64,000 nt of DNA from Plecoglossus altivelis. Its lineage: Eukaryota > Chordata > Actinopteri > Osmeriformes > Plecoglossidae. Under the pieces are notes generated by a model. It ran no database searches. It was not told the DNA's origin and was given only the letters and a program-made list of their open reading frames with translations. The stretch is from assembly GCA_036571765.1 (NCBI GenBank), contig BROE01000022.1, positions 14,403,576-14,467,575 of the forward strand, in the 5' to 3' direction. This document shows positions 1 to 12,517 of this stretch, piece after piece. The position numbers and the translations under genes were made by a program. How positions within the stretch are numbered: position 1 is the first letter of the stretch; each line of letters opens with the position of its first letter.

Positions 1-2390
1 CCTAGAAATTCTGTCCATGAAGACAATGAACAGAACCGGTGACAAAGGGCAGCCCTGGCGGAGTCCAACATGCACCGGGAACAGGTCCGACTTACTACCG
101 GCAATGCGAACACAGCTCCTGCTCCGGTCATACAGGGACCGGACGGCCCTGAGCAAAGGGCCCCGGACCCCGTACTCCCGGCAAACCCCCCACGGGGCAC
201 CACGAGGGAGACGGTCGAACGCCTTCTCCAGGTCCACAAAGCACATGTGAACTGGTTGGGCAAACTCCCATGAACCCTCAAGCATCCGTTTAAGTGTGTA
301 GAGCTGGTCCAGTGTTCCGCGACCAGGATGAAACCCACACAGCTCTTCCTGAATCCGAGGTTCAACTATCGGACGGATTCTCCTCTCCAGTACCCTGGCA
401 TAGACTTTACCAGGGAGGCTGAGGAGTGTGATCCCCCTGTAGTTGGAACACACCCTCCGGTCCCCCTTCTTACAAAGGGGTACCACCACCCCGGTCTGCC
501 AGTCCAGCGGCACCACCCCAAGGCGCCACACCAAGTAGCCCACCGACCACCTCGATGACTTCCACCCGGGTGATCGAGTCTACATCCGGGTCTTCAGCCT
601 CTGCTTCCTCCTCGGAAGACGTGACGGCAGGATTGAGGATATCCTCAAAGTATTCCTTCCACCGCTCAACAAATTCCCCAGTTGAGGTCAGCAGCTCCCC
701 GCCCGCACCGTACACGGTGTTGGTGAAGAACCGCTTCTCCCCCCTGAGTCGGCGAACGGTTTGCCAGAATTTCCTTGCGGCCGTCCGGTAGTCCTTCTCC
801 ATGGCCTCCCCGAATTCCTCCCAGACCCGAGTTTTCGCCTCCGCGACAATCTGAGCCGCGGCACGCTTGGCCTGCCGATATATGTCAACTGTCTCCGGAG
901 TCCCACAAGCCAACCAGGCTCGATAGGACTCCTTCTTCAGTTTGACAGCATCCCTTACTTCCGGTCTCCACCACCGGGTTCAGGGATTGCCGCCGCGACA
1001 GGCACCAGAGACCTTACGACCACAGCTCCGGGCCGCCGCATCGACAACGGAGGCCGAGAACATAGTCCACTCAGACTCAATGTCTCCAGTCCCCCCCAGA
1101 ATTTGTGAGAAACTCTCCCGGAGGTGCGAGTTGAAGACCCTGCTGACAGAAGGCTCTGCCAGACGTTCCCAACAGACCCTCACGATATGCTCGGGCCTGC
1201 CAGGTCTGTCCGACTTCCTCCTCCACCAGCGGATCCAGCTCACGACCAGGTGGTGATCGGTTGACAGCTCCGCCCCTCTCTTTTCCCGAGTGTCCGAGAC
1301 ACGCGGCCGGAGGTCAGAGGACACGACAACAAAGTCGATCACTGACCTTCGGCCTAGGGTGCCTTGGTACCACGTGCACTGATGGACGCCCTTGTGCTCG
1401 AACATGGTGTTCGTTATGGACAAACTGTATCTAGCACAGAAGTCCAACAACAAAACATCGCTCGGGTTCAGATCGGGGGGGCCGTTCTTCCCAATCACCC
1501 CTCTCCAGGTGTCACTGTCGTTGCCCACGTGGGTCTTGAAGTCCCCCAGCAGAACAATGGAGTCCCCAGTTGGTGCACTATCCAGTACCCCTCCCAGGGA
1601 CCCCAAGAAGACCGGGTACTCTGCACTGCTATTCGGCCCATAGGCTGAGACAACAGTGAGAGACTTGTCCCCGGCTTGAAGGCGCAGGGACACCACCCTC
1701 TCGTTTATCGGGGTAAACGCCAACACGTGACGGCTGAGCCACGGGGCTATGAGCAAGCCCATGCCGGCCCGCCGCCTCTCCCTGCGAGCAATGCCAGAGA
1801 AATGTAGAGTCCAGCCTCTCTCGAGGATAATGGACCCAGAACCCAGGCTGTGCGTGGAGGTGAGGCCGACTATATCTAGCCGGTAATGCTCTACCTCCCG
1901 CACAAGCTCGGGCTCCTTTCCTGCCAGCGAGGTGACATTCCATGTCCCCAGCGCTAGAGACCGTGTGCATGGCCTCGGTCGTCCAGGCACCTGCCCCTGA
2001 CTGCCGCCCAAAACACACTGCACCGGCCCCCTACGGTCCTTCCTGTGGGTGGTGGGCCTGTAAGAAGGTGATCCCACGTCGCCTTTTTGGGCTATACTCG
2101 GCCAGGTCCCATGGGCAAAGACCCGGCCACCAGGCGCTCCCCAGCGAGCACCCACTCCAGGCCTGGCTCCAGGGTGGGGCCCCGGTAACGCCACTCACAC
2201 CACGCGACGTAGCGATTCTCCTTTTATTGGCATCATAGGGGGTTTTGGTGAACCGCACTTAGTCTGGCTAGTCACCTAGGACCAGTTTGCTTTGGGAGAC
2301 CCTACCAGGGGCTTATTGCCCCCGACAACATAGCTCCTAGGATCATCCAAGCCCTCAAACCCCTCCACCACGTTAAGGTGGCGGTTCAAG
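1..2390 (-). mobile_element. RTE-like non-LTR retrotransposon (LINE), copy A, cut by the window edge
   Basis: On the minus strand this reads as a LINE polyprotein. From right to left there is a 5' leader (about 2200-2390), an open frame of 404 codons (980-2194) with an apurinic-endonuclease-type domain, then a linker and the start of a reverse transcriptase (1-913) broken by frameshifts. The endonuclease shows GTWNVTSL near its start and a TDHH motif near its end. The usual GDFN motif reads GDFK here, so the copy is probably catalytically dead. The 3' part lies beyond position 1. The family is very common in fish genomes. The RTE label is tentative: it rests on endonuclease style and the short GGAT-repeat tail seen in copy C. 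This is not a host gene despite the long frame. Confidence 0.88.
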
Positions 2391-5300
2391 GCTTTATTAA
2401 TCATCAGCGAATTTGTTCGATAGGGTTTTTCCCCAGAAGCTTATGTTGGCATTTGTATGCTGCCTTTTGTACTCTACTTCTCTTGTGTAACCGACCATCC
2501 ACACTTGGGACAGTATGACAGGTGTGACAAAGCTACACATTGAGACGTACATTCAAGTATTTACTTGTACCAGGCATTCACTCCCAATATCACACATAGC
2601 ATACCTCAACCTTTTTGCCTGTTCTTCTGGGCATTTCTTTCCATAGTAGACATTCAGACTGCTCTAGTTCGCCCTGCCTTATCATGGCTGCCATTTCTGG
2701 TATTAGGCTTTGTAGTCTTTGACCCGGAGGAACACTGATGGGTATCACCCTTACTGCTAACATTTGATAGAAACACTAGTATCTGGACAAGTTCTTGTGG
2801 CAATTATTTATTCATATACACATGCTTAATATTTAACCCTTGTGCTCTCTTTGTATTCTGCAACTCACCAACATTTTGTTCTTCCAGACGACAAGACAAG
2901 CTGATTTGCTGAACTATTCAGTCTTATTAATTAAATGAAGAAAATTAGAGACCTTTTCTGGATAACAGGGATGAATTCAGACGCCAACCATACTGACCCC
3001 CAAGCATAAAGCATGCATATAGACTTTATTATTTGCACCTGCATAAATGGTTTAATGTTGCCGTTTGCAAATTCAAGTTGAATGGTCTCCTCCATATTCA
3101 TTCAAATTTGATTTTGAATTGAAAAAATGTGTAAGATCAGACTTTTTTGCTCAGTGTTAGAGTGAAATGTTTGTGTATGAGGCATGCTCCATGTCTGTCT
3201 CCAAGCTGTTAAATGGTTTTGAATTGTGTTTTGTGCGCACACCAAAATTATGGCCTACTTATTGGGGCTGCAATTCACTAATCGCTGAACTGGGATTAAC
3301 TGAAGGATAGCAGAAAAATATTAGACAAACAGGGTTACCAAATGCCTAGGATATGGCAAAGGAAGAAATCAAGAGAACAGAAAAACTGTCAACCATGGCC
3401 TGCTTTGATTATTAAAACCACAACCCTTACCAATCTAGTGGGCACTTAAAAGAAAGAAACTACAGTAAATTCAAGTATGATATTTAGATTTTTTTCTAAA
3501 TATGTAACCAGTAGCTTACACAAATCCTGTTTTTAATAATGTTATAATACATTTTGTATATTTTAAGATCAATTCATACAACGTAGATTGTGTTGGGAAT
3601 TGTTTTCTCTTTCAGTGATTTATTTATAGTGGTTGCATCCAGCTTTAAACAACATAAGAGGTTAAACATTTGTATTAACACTGTATTTTCTGGTCAAATG
3701 TCTTTAAACACTCAAACTGCGTGTCAACAGTATTTTTTATGTATTGACAAAAAGTATATCTAAATTATGAACTATTCATTCATTTCAAAGATCCTAGTCA
3801 GTCAAATTATCAGAACTTCCCATCATAAATACTGCAATAGCATGGTTGGGTGGTATTCATACTGTGTTCAACCAATTAAACTTGGGTTACAATTGCACAT
3901 TAAAGCTGCAATATTTCATACTTAAATATATTTTATATGTGAAATAGTAACCCCTAATTTGTCTGAACTTGTGCATTTTCCCCCAGGTCACGTTTGATTG
4001 AAAATGCTTTCATAATGTTAAGCAAAGGAGGAATGCCATCTTGCAGAAGGCGAGTAGGATTACTGACAAAATTGGCTGAAACAGTAGCTGGTCGAAACCT
4101 TCAAAATTCAAAATGGACATTCCAATGGCACTGTCTGTGTTGCTTGACAACTCAGACAGCTGCATACATCTACGTGACCTATATGACTATTGAAGGACTC
4201 TAGTAAAAACACATTCGCGGTCGGTTCCAAGTGCTCAGGTGTATTTATTGTGCCAATAATCAAAGTGCAAAAATTGTGCAAAATATTTTCAGTGAGGGAA
4301 AAACGTCAAGAAAAAAATATGTCCAAATTTAACTCACGTCCCCTTTTAGTTCAATCCGGGACAAATTGTCAGCGCACACCATGTTACATGTACAGTCCCC
4401 TTTATTCTCTACTTGCCCCTCCCGCTGAGCAAAGTACACAGAGAAATACAGGACACCATAAATACATTCTAAACACGTGTGGCGTCTTCTTACTATGTAA
4501 GACAATAGTTATAAATTACAAACTGACCAAATTAAACTTTAGATTAAGTGTTAAACGGTGGATACATCATGCGCACCACATGATCAGCACCATGGCGCGA
4601 ACAGCGTCTATTTCAACCATCAGGAAGTGCTGACTCAGTTTTGGTGAGAAACACGCGACACGGGAGGAGAGGGGCTAGCAAAGACAGGTAAAAACTGTCG
4701 TGTATGATTGAAACGATCCAATGCGCTCAAGTATGCACCCTTGGCGAATTAGTATCGGAGGAGGGGGGGGGCATTAATAGGGCGTATGATGCGTATGAAT
4801 TAAACGGGGGGCGGGGAAGTGAAATGAGTGCGTGTGGGATGATTCACCCGTAATTGGAGGACCCGACATGGAGGAAAGGGGAGGCCTCGGCAGGGTAGAG
4901 TAGCGAGGAGAAATACGCCCAGGAGGCCTTGAGCGAAAGCACAGAAGACGAACTAAGGTCTTCCATCACGTCATTGATTCTCCAAAGCGAGCTCGGTTAC
5001 TGTCCTACAATTGTTTATAAAGACTCTAGTTTGGCCTTACGCAAACATACTTATGACATGTTGCAACTATTTCATCCCTTTGAGCATACATAATATGCTG
5101 TAAATGCCAATGAATCTTTTGGGCCAGTTAGCAGCTGATTTGTCTCCACCATGAAGCACCTCTGATGCACAGATGTCCCTCCGATTTATAAGAACAGCTT
5201 TCAAAGTGGAAAGGGCTGCACTTGCTGACACAATATGTTTTTAAGGAAAAACATTTTTTCTTGGAAAATCATATCGTATCTTAAATACAGCGCTTGTTTT

Positions 5301-5570
5301 CTAGGGCACCGTTGGGTGTGGACATATCAGCTGAAGTGAAGGAGGCAGCGATTAGACTACCGTCTTTGAAGCTGAGAATTGTGGACCGATTTTCAAAAAC
5401 TTAAAATAATGTTGCATGTCTCTAGTTTTGTGCAGACAAACCATGGCTCAGTGCCCTGTTGTAACTCGAATTGTCCGCTTTTAATCAAATAAAAATGTAA
5501 CTCATCATTTATAATGTGCTTAATGATTATTTTTTTGACCAATTTGTTGTATCACTATTATACCACTCTA
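2391..5570. other. Intergenic, no gene recognised
   Basis: AT-rich sequence without convincing coding exons on either strand. The only structure that stands out is a CpG-rich block at about 4530-5000 (listed separately). Confidence 0.5.
4530..5000. promoter_or_regulatory. CpG-rich block, possible island or promoter/LTR remnant
   Basis: By eye this stretch holds roughly twenty CpG dinucleotides and several G runs, while several kilobases on either side are AT-rich and CpG-poor. No exon or transposon end could be tied to it. It may be an unannotated promoter, an LTR remnant, or a base-composition fluctuation. Confidence 0.25.
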
Positions 5571-5574
5571 TTAA

Positions 5575-5600
5575 GTGTGTGTGTGTGTGTGTACGTGTGT
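5575..5600. repeat. (TG)n microsatellite, short
   Basis: Interrupted TG/GT dinucleotide run just upstream of the BEL/Pao fragment. Confidence 0.85.
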
Positions 5601-5812
5601 ACACATGTACTTGACCCATACCCATGATCAGAGAAAGAACCAGGAAACAGAAGCTCTGCAAATTCTACGTACGTCCTCTTTATAAACTCTTTATAACAGA
5701 GAGAAGTGCCTATGTTGCAAAACAGTGCGGATGTTGCAAAACCACAGACGGCTACGTAAAATATGGATGTTTCTTTCAAATGCAATCAATGCAAACTCTT
5801 CTACCAGAAAGG

Positions 5813-5815
<3 letters not shown>

Positions 5816-5879
<64 letters not shown>
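5816..5879. repeat. (TG)n microsatellite, 32 units
   Basis: Uninterrupted TG dinucleotide run of 64 bases. It produces artificial Cys-Val reading frames in two phases. It abuts the left edge of the recognisable integrase fragment. Confidence 0.97.
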
Positions 5880-5880
<1 letters not shown>

Positions 5881-6545
5881 TCTACCGAAGAAACAAAGGA
5901 AGCCTAATGGAACAAAAAATGGCTTATCTACCCCAGGAAAGAGAATTGCCAGACAAAGCTGATGTTGGAGTAGACAATTTTGTTCCTATAGATGTAAGAA
6001 TGGGAGGAGCCTGCTAAAAAGATGGGGGGTCATTTTCACTTTCCTGGCCAGTCCTGCTGTTCATTTTGGCGGATGGCTTACACACTAGGTGCTGATTCCT
6101 GTATAAATGCAATTAGAAGATTTGTATTTAGACGTGGCCTAATCTTCATCAGATCCGATAACGACACAAATTTTATTTGTGCCATTAGAGAGCTAAAAGA
6201 AAGTCTGGCTGCTCTAAACCACGACAAAATTTTAAAAGCCTTGAAGATGGCATAAACTGGCATTTCATACCCCTACAGCTTCGCATCAAGGTGGCATCTA
6301 GGAGCGCCTGATTTGCTCAGTCAGAAGTGTGCTTGCCTCAGTCCTCAAACAGGAGATTGTGGTTAATGAAGCTCTTCAAACTGTGTTTTGTGAAGCTCTT
6401 AAATGATAGACCCATCACACCTGTCACTGAAGATTCTGATGATTTAGAAGCACTCACGGCTATTTGCATCCTAACAGTAAAGCGAAAACCTGTCATGCCA
6501 CCCACGCTGTTTTATAGTCATGATTTGTTGTTGAGGAAAATGTAG
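5880..6545 (+). pseudogene. BEL/Pao LTR-retrotransposon integrase fragment
   Basis: Three frame-shifted blocks read as the integrase of a BEL/Pao pol polyprotein. Block one (about 5885-6010) has the QKMAYLP...VGVDNF region carrying the first catalytic Asp. Block two (6022-6255) has the SCINAIRRFV...IRSDN region with the second Asp and an RELKESLAALNHDKI stretch. Block three (6327-6545) has the NDRPITPVTEDSDDLEALT region typical of the C-terminal side. Stops and frame changes separate the blocks, so it is inactive. No LTRs, protease or reverse transcriptase were recognised nearby. Confidence 0.8.
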
Positions 6546-9390
6546 ACACAAGTTGAATACATGGCTGAATTATTCTGGAAAAGATGGATTACATTTTTTC
6601 TCTCATGGTGCATCTTAGTGATAATTTCAGTTGTGTTTAGTCTTTTGTTTGAGCATGTTTACATTTGTTCGTTTTCTTTGACAAATAGTCACTACAGCAT
6701 CAAAGAACAGTAGTTTTATAAATGTATGCTTCATTAAGTCTTAAAAGGATATTAGATTATAAAATGAAGGTTGCCAGAAACATGGTAGTTTAGTCTAGTG
6801 ACTCAAGTCAATAAACTCTTGTTTTTACGGCATAGAACAGGGACACCTTTGAAATGTAAACCACATAATTCCTTAAAAAACAAAACCGTAATTATGGACA
6901 ATTTTATGCATGGTGAATTTCAATGTGCATGGATAGATCTCAGATGGCTCTGCATGAAAACTTTCACTATGACTGTATTTGGTGTCCCTGCAATTTGCAT
7001 CAACATTACACATTCATATTATTCATCTGTAAATTGTGAGGTGTATCTAAAAGTAATACACTGTGATGGGATAATAATTGCAAATATTATTATAGTAAAT
7101 GTTACATTTTGTGTAAAAATTGAAAACCACAGGTTTGTGCATTTCCATGCAAACCTCTGCCATTGTGAGAAATTGACACTTTAAATCCATTAACTTCTTG
7201 TGTCCATTCAAATACTGCCCACCAACTTTCGCACAGTCGTGTTCCTAAAGAATGACAATGAGATAGCAAATGTTGGACATTTTGAATAATCCCCTGACAA
7301 TTAAAGCTTCCATGCCTTGAGAGTGTAAGTTTAAGTCAACCTTTAACCAAGGTCTCTGATAATAACAGTGTTATTTGTAAATAGATCTGTTGTTGTATTG
7401 TTGGAAAACCATACCACAATGACAGCAAATGCATGACCACTGATTACAGGTATTATAATTCACTCTACCCTTACTGGCAGTACTAACCCACTAAAATGTC
7501 TGTTAGGTCATCTGTTTTTACCAATTTAATAGACCCAAGCTCTCATCTTGAGTCCTATTTATAGTGCTTATGAGATCAAAAATACAATGGGATTTATTGT
7601 GACCATACAATGCTTATAATTACTTGTCAACACAGTATTTCACAATCGGACTGAGTCGCAGTCTACTTCCAAAGGTACTAGGTCAGTTTTTATTTATTTT
7701 GCAGACATGCGTTGTTTTTGTGTACCACTGAAAACACATCAAATCTTTATTGAAGAGAAGAGAAATGGAACTGTTGAAGTAATTTCATATCTCACTTTTC
7801 TTCTCAGTAAGCACCTAAAGGTTGTATTTGTTGACATGCATTTCTCATAAATGGGTTTTAAAATAAAAACACCAAGCATCATGACAATGTTAGGATACCC
7901 ACAATTTAGTGATCAACTGCATGAAAATAAGATGTCTATTCTGATTCAATACATCTACAGGTATTCAGGTGGACTACATTTCTCCTGCCTTGCAAATGAA
8001 CTTTTTTCTGAATTTGCAGTAGAGGAACAATGTAGGATTTGGTGGGTCATTCATTCATCTAAAATGGTTGAGGTTTAGCTTTGCTGCTACCATTGGTCTT
8101 TATACAGAAAAGGTACACAAAACCAGGAGTGACAAGCATACTCATGAACAGATATTGAGAGTCCCCTGCTGTAGTGGCAGATAGTCAGACCTGGCCCTAA
8201 ATCTTGATGTATATGTTAAGTTTTTCTTCTATCAATCTTATAAACACAACATATGGATATTGTTTTTTTAGAAGATGTTGTTGTTATTTCAAATATCGTC
8301 TGAAAAAATGTGTTTGTCCCTCAAATGGATGTAGCCCGAGCTAAGAGGATTGAACAAACAACAGTTTACAGTGAAACCCATGTAATTATGGTTGTGAATC
8401 TATTATTTTGGCAGAGATAAACAGGCTATTTTGAGGTGTGTCATGCATTATACACTGATTTGTTTTTCAAGTAGGCATTAAGTATAAGTAATTCTCAAGA
8501 AAATACATACATTGCTCATATTCTTGACTGTATGTAGAAAGGATCATATATTTAGAAAGACACATGAAAGTGTGGCCTTTGGCACTGTCTGTGTTCTTAG
8601 TCACACAAGTCTTAGTCACACAAGTCAACATACACTAACTAGACTATGTATAGACTATATGGTAGCTGAGAAACTATTTTAAGATGATAAAATAAACCAC
8701 ATTCCAAACCTTTTCTAGAGCTCCAAAAGGTATATCAGCTCTCAAACAATTAGTACACAAATAAGCTATGGGATCAAAGCAAATTCAAACTTTTGAAATG
8801 TTTGATCCTGTGACTCAACAGCTTACTTCGTAAATATGAGAACAACTCTAAAAATATATTTTTAATTGAATTTTTAACCATGGCGCAGTGGCAATTACAC
8901 ATGTTAATGTTGTGTAAAATTTTGAGACGTGTCCATCAAGACCCTAGTCAACGTCTGTGTTTCCAAAGTAAAAGTCTTGCATAAATCACATGTATTCACT
9001 TGCCTTATTTAGTTGGTTACAGCTTTTGTTATCGGCCAGAAGTGGAGAAACATTCATTCTTTATTATTAGACTGGTTGTCTGGCTTGCGTAGGCAATCTG
9101 TAAACTCAGTTGGTGGCCCAGAGTGATACAGCACATAAACCACATAAACCATTATTAGCTTATGTTCAAAGTAAATTGTTAGATCGTTAGACGAGGCCCC
9201 TATCGCCTATCAATATTACTTGCTACATGCAAATCTTCAAGTGTCACCGCCATTGTCTGGTGTAGTAGCCAATGATATCACTCCACGTTTCCTGTAGCGG
9301 AACCCTTCAATCAAGGTACAAGGATGTCCCTGCAAGTGTGCTCATGTTGAAAGAGGCCAATCATAAGAGGGTCGGCGTGTCCAAAGGTTT
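6546..9390. other. Intergenic, nothing recognised
   Basis: AT-rich, with short chance frames only. No splice-linked coding pattern, RNA gene or transposon end was identified. Confidence 0.5.
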
Positions 9391-9394
9391 AGAG

Positions 9395-9840
9395 AATTAG
9401 AGCATTAGTAACTACTATATTAAACATGGGCTACATGGGATAATAGGTGGTGCTACAGGCCACACCTCAATATCATTTTCAAAGCATTGCCATTTGCAGA
9501 CCATAAGTCCAACAATTCAGAGATGTTGTATATAAGCCTTATAGCACATGGGGAAAAAAATCTCAAATAACCTATAAGGCAGCTATATTGCATTTTTTTG
9601 TAGAATATAGATTTATAAAACGTGTTTTTTCGCTAATCCTCTAACAATTGTTGTCCAATCTTCCCCAGAATTGGAATTCACAATCAACAGACCAACCTTC
9701 ACTTAAATTAGGTTTAGGTTTTGTGATTTTCAAAACTGTTTATTTAGTTTTTTTGCCAATCCAATTCGGCAGCAAAGCAACCAAAGAGGAAGTTGGGTCA
9801 TATCTCTACAAATCTTTGAGATACTGTTAAAGCAATTTAG
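9395..9840. repeat. Fragments of unclassified interspersed repeat family 1
   Basis: The stretch at about 9400-9500 resembles about 30660-30730. The stretch at about 9720-9830, with an AAGCAACCAAAGAGGAAGTT core, resembles 31680-31780. Both belong to a diverged family seen repeatedly in the wdr75 introns. No coding content. Confidence 0.5.
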
Positions 9841-9849
9841 GATTTAACC

Positions 9850-10730
9850 CTTATTTTGTACAAAGCAATAGTGTTCTCAACAGCAAACTCTTGCCTCCAT
9901 AGAGGTAAGCTTTCTGTCTCCAGCTGAGCAATTTGATCAATTAGGGGTTTGCCTGTGGTAGAGGAGTTCATGATCTTACGAATAGAGTGTCCCTCATAAA
10001 GGGACATCTGGCCAGGTGGGGCAGATGCTCCCTGTAGATTTAGGAGGGTGCTTATCACTTGAATGGAATTTTGGGGACATTTTGTCTTGGGTCAAATGAC
10101 TGTATCCTGACTGGAGAACTCTAATCACAAAACTTGATTTGAGAATTGCATGTTTTAAATTCACTAATGACTATTGAGAATTGTTTGTGTTGATGGCAGT
10201 ATAAATGATTGACTTTGGAGACAAAGACTTTGTCCGCCTTAAGACTTGTCTCCTTGCCGATAAGCATTAAATTAGATTAGAACAGCTCTGTGGTCTTCAT
10301 ATTTAAGAATTAGCTAAAATGTTGGTCCTTCAAGCTGGATCTCAAATAGCACTTCCACCTCCCAAGTTTGAGACTAAAAACCATGGGGTCTAGGATCCCT
10401 TGGATGAAAGACCTCGGAGCCAAATTGCTGTTGTTGTAGAGATTCCAGTTTCACTGGGCGGTTGTAAGAGGTGACGAGATATAGCAACAAGTGACACAGT
10501 TTTGTTGGGATTAAGGTAAGAATGATATTTGTTATTATTAATTAATAATTGTCCAGTACCATTTAAAGTTAAATCGTTAGAGTCACTGCCATTAAAATGT
10601 GCTAAGAAATGATGCAGGCGATAGGTTAGCTGGGTTAGCATCAGAATTTTGATTGACGTTGTGCTGCATACAACAAAAAACTGTATATTCAAAAAGAAGA
10701 TACAAAAATTCATTAAAAACATTTAATATT
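9850..10730. other. Intergenic, nothing recognised
   Basis: No supported gene. The frames of 73 and 110 codons on the minus strand have no recognisable domain. Confidence 0.45.
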
Positions 10731-10734
10731 GAAA

Positions 10735-10960
10735 AAACATGTGTGCTGGGTGAGATGAGTCCTTCAGGATGCTACAGGCTTTACTGTGGCAGCAAGTCCT
10801 GTATCGTTCTACCAAGGAGGTGAGAGCGCAGCCAATCATCCTTATACAAGAAACTAGTATTCTAATCTCTGTAAGAATACCATTACAATTATAGACCATG
10901 TCCATAGCCTTTGTGAGGAGGCTACAGAAAAGAATCCTCTGTGCATGCAAGTAAAGGATT
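10735..10960 (-). pseudogene. L2/Rex1-type LINE, C-terminal fragment
   Basis: The minus-strand frame ends with SILKDSSHPAHMFF, which matches the conserved C-terminal 'DPSHPGH/AH...LF' region of fish L2/Rex1-type LINE proteins downstream of the reverse transcriptase. The same block occurs, decayed, in the larger copy at 58.7-61.1 kb. It is a short orphan fragment. Confidence 0.4.
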
Positions 10961-12517
10961 CAAACAGTATAGGAAACTCTTCGCGATTTTACCAGGTCAA
11001 AATTCTGTGTTGTCTAAGTTTATTGCTGTTGAGAGGAGTTCTGTTGAAATGTATCTTGAGTCTGGTGGGAGACTTTCCTAATCAAACAGGGCAGGTCCGA
11101 AGCCTGACCCGACCAGCACTAAGATATATGTGAAGACTGATTTATCTGTTTAGCATTCTCCTTTACAAAGGCAGAATTGAGTTCACTGTGTTTTTTTTAT
11201 AGAATAGTACTTGTACCATGAGAATTGAATGAACTATAAATATCATGGTTCTATCGTTGTTCAACAATAGGTAATTGTTTGTGTAGCATGGCGTATTTAG
11301 AGATCACTGAGCATGCTGACGTTATGCAATTACAAGGACAGGAAAATGTCACATATTTGAAAGTATGGAGGGCAAAATTTTGATTTGATGATATCCAACA
11401 AAAAGGGAGAGGAAATCAGAAAACTGATAAAGACATGGCTTAGAACAAGCAAGAAGGTGGCTAGAAGTAGCACATGGAGAGCAGGCAAAAGAAAGAAAGA
11501 CATTGGCTTTAGACAATTCTGAGGATGTAAATACAAAAAAGACAGATATGGAGTTTTATTACCAAACACATGGCAGATCATTGTACTGCTCATTTAAATG
11601 TGACTCAGGTATATGCTTTTTATGCTAAAAAAATATATATATTTCAAACAAAGGAAAAAAGAGAAAAATTGAATTGCAGCATTTTTATTAAATGGAGAAG
11701 GGACAGGCATGCTTTTAATTGAAGGTAACACAATCAGAGGCAGATGAAGAGGCAGGAGGAGAAGAAATATGGAAATTGGGCTAGATGAATGTTATGGATG
11801 TGGCAGACTGGGTTATAGAGTTAGATATTGTAGACAGAGGAAAATATGAGAAAGGAAAAAGCCATTAAATGCACCATGTGGTCACGTTTGTTTCAAGTGT
11901 GTCTAAGACGATATGAGTCTATGTTGAATTTTCCAAATATTGTTTAGATAGTTTATTGTGTTATGTACAGACAATAATAATACAATTTAAAAAAACATTT
12001 ATACACCAATTATTCTTGCATATTGATGTTAAATAATTTGTAATGAATATTCTCACTCCATTTGCAGAGTTGAGCCTGAACACCAGAGAATGTCTTATCT
12101 TATATACCTTACATAGTCTTTCAAGTATTTGATTGCTCTCTTTAATATAGGACATCTACAGTTTTGAAGAAATGAACAATTTACAACACATTTACAACAA
12201 TATGTACAACAACAAGTCTAAGTTTATAAGACTTATAAGGTAGGTCAACAGATAGGAATCATACAGACAGCTTTAACTCTATTTTGTTCATTGTCTCTCT
12301 GTGTATATTCATACATCACATACATTGCCTAAGTGCTGTCCATCTCGTCAGGAAGTCTAGTATCAATGGTGTGGCACTAGCCTATGAGCAAAGCTTTTCC
12401 ATTTTTATCCTTATCATCTCCCTGTTTTTTTCTTAACATCTGAAACAAGCTCCACTCACACACTCTGAAGACTCTTCTCAGATTCTCCAATAGAATAAGA
12501 AGGGCAGTAGTTCACAT
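10961..12517. other. Intergenic, with one zinc-knuckle-like short frame
   Basis: No gene recognised. Around 11785-11850 a plus-strand frame reads CYGCGRLGYRVRYC, spaced like a retroelement zinc knuckle but with Tyr in place of His. Surrounding stops prevent a family assignment. Confidence 0.3.

Noticed and set aside
980..2194. A 404-codon open frame as a possible host gene
   Set aside because: It is the endonuclease of a LINE present in several copies in this window.
4190..4633. 147-codon plus-strand frame
   Set aside because: No recognisable domain, compositionally ordinary non-coding sequence, and no supporting splice or start context.
5624..6017. Two overlapping plus-strand frames with long Cys-Val runs
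   Set aside because: The runs are the (TG)n microsatellite read in two phases; only the sequence after 5880 has integrase similarity.
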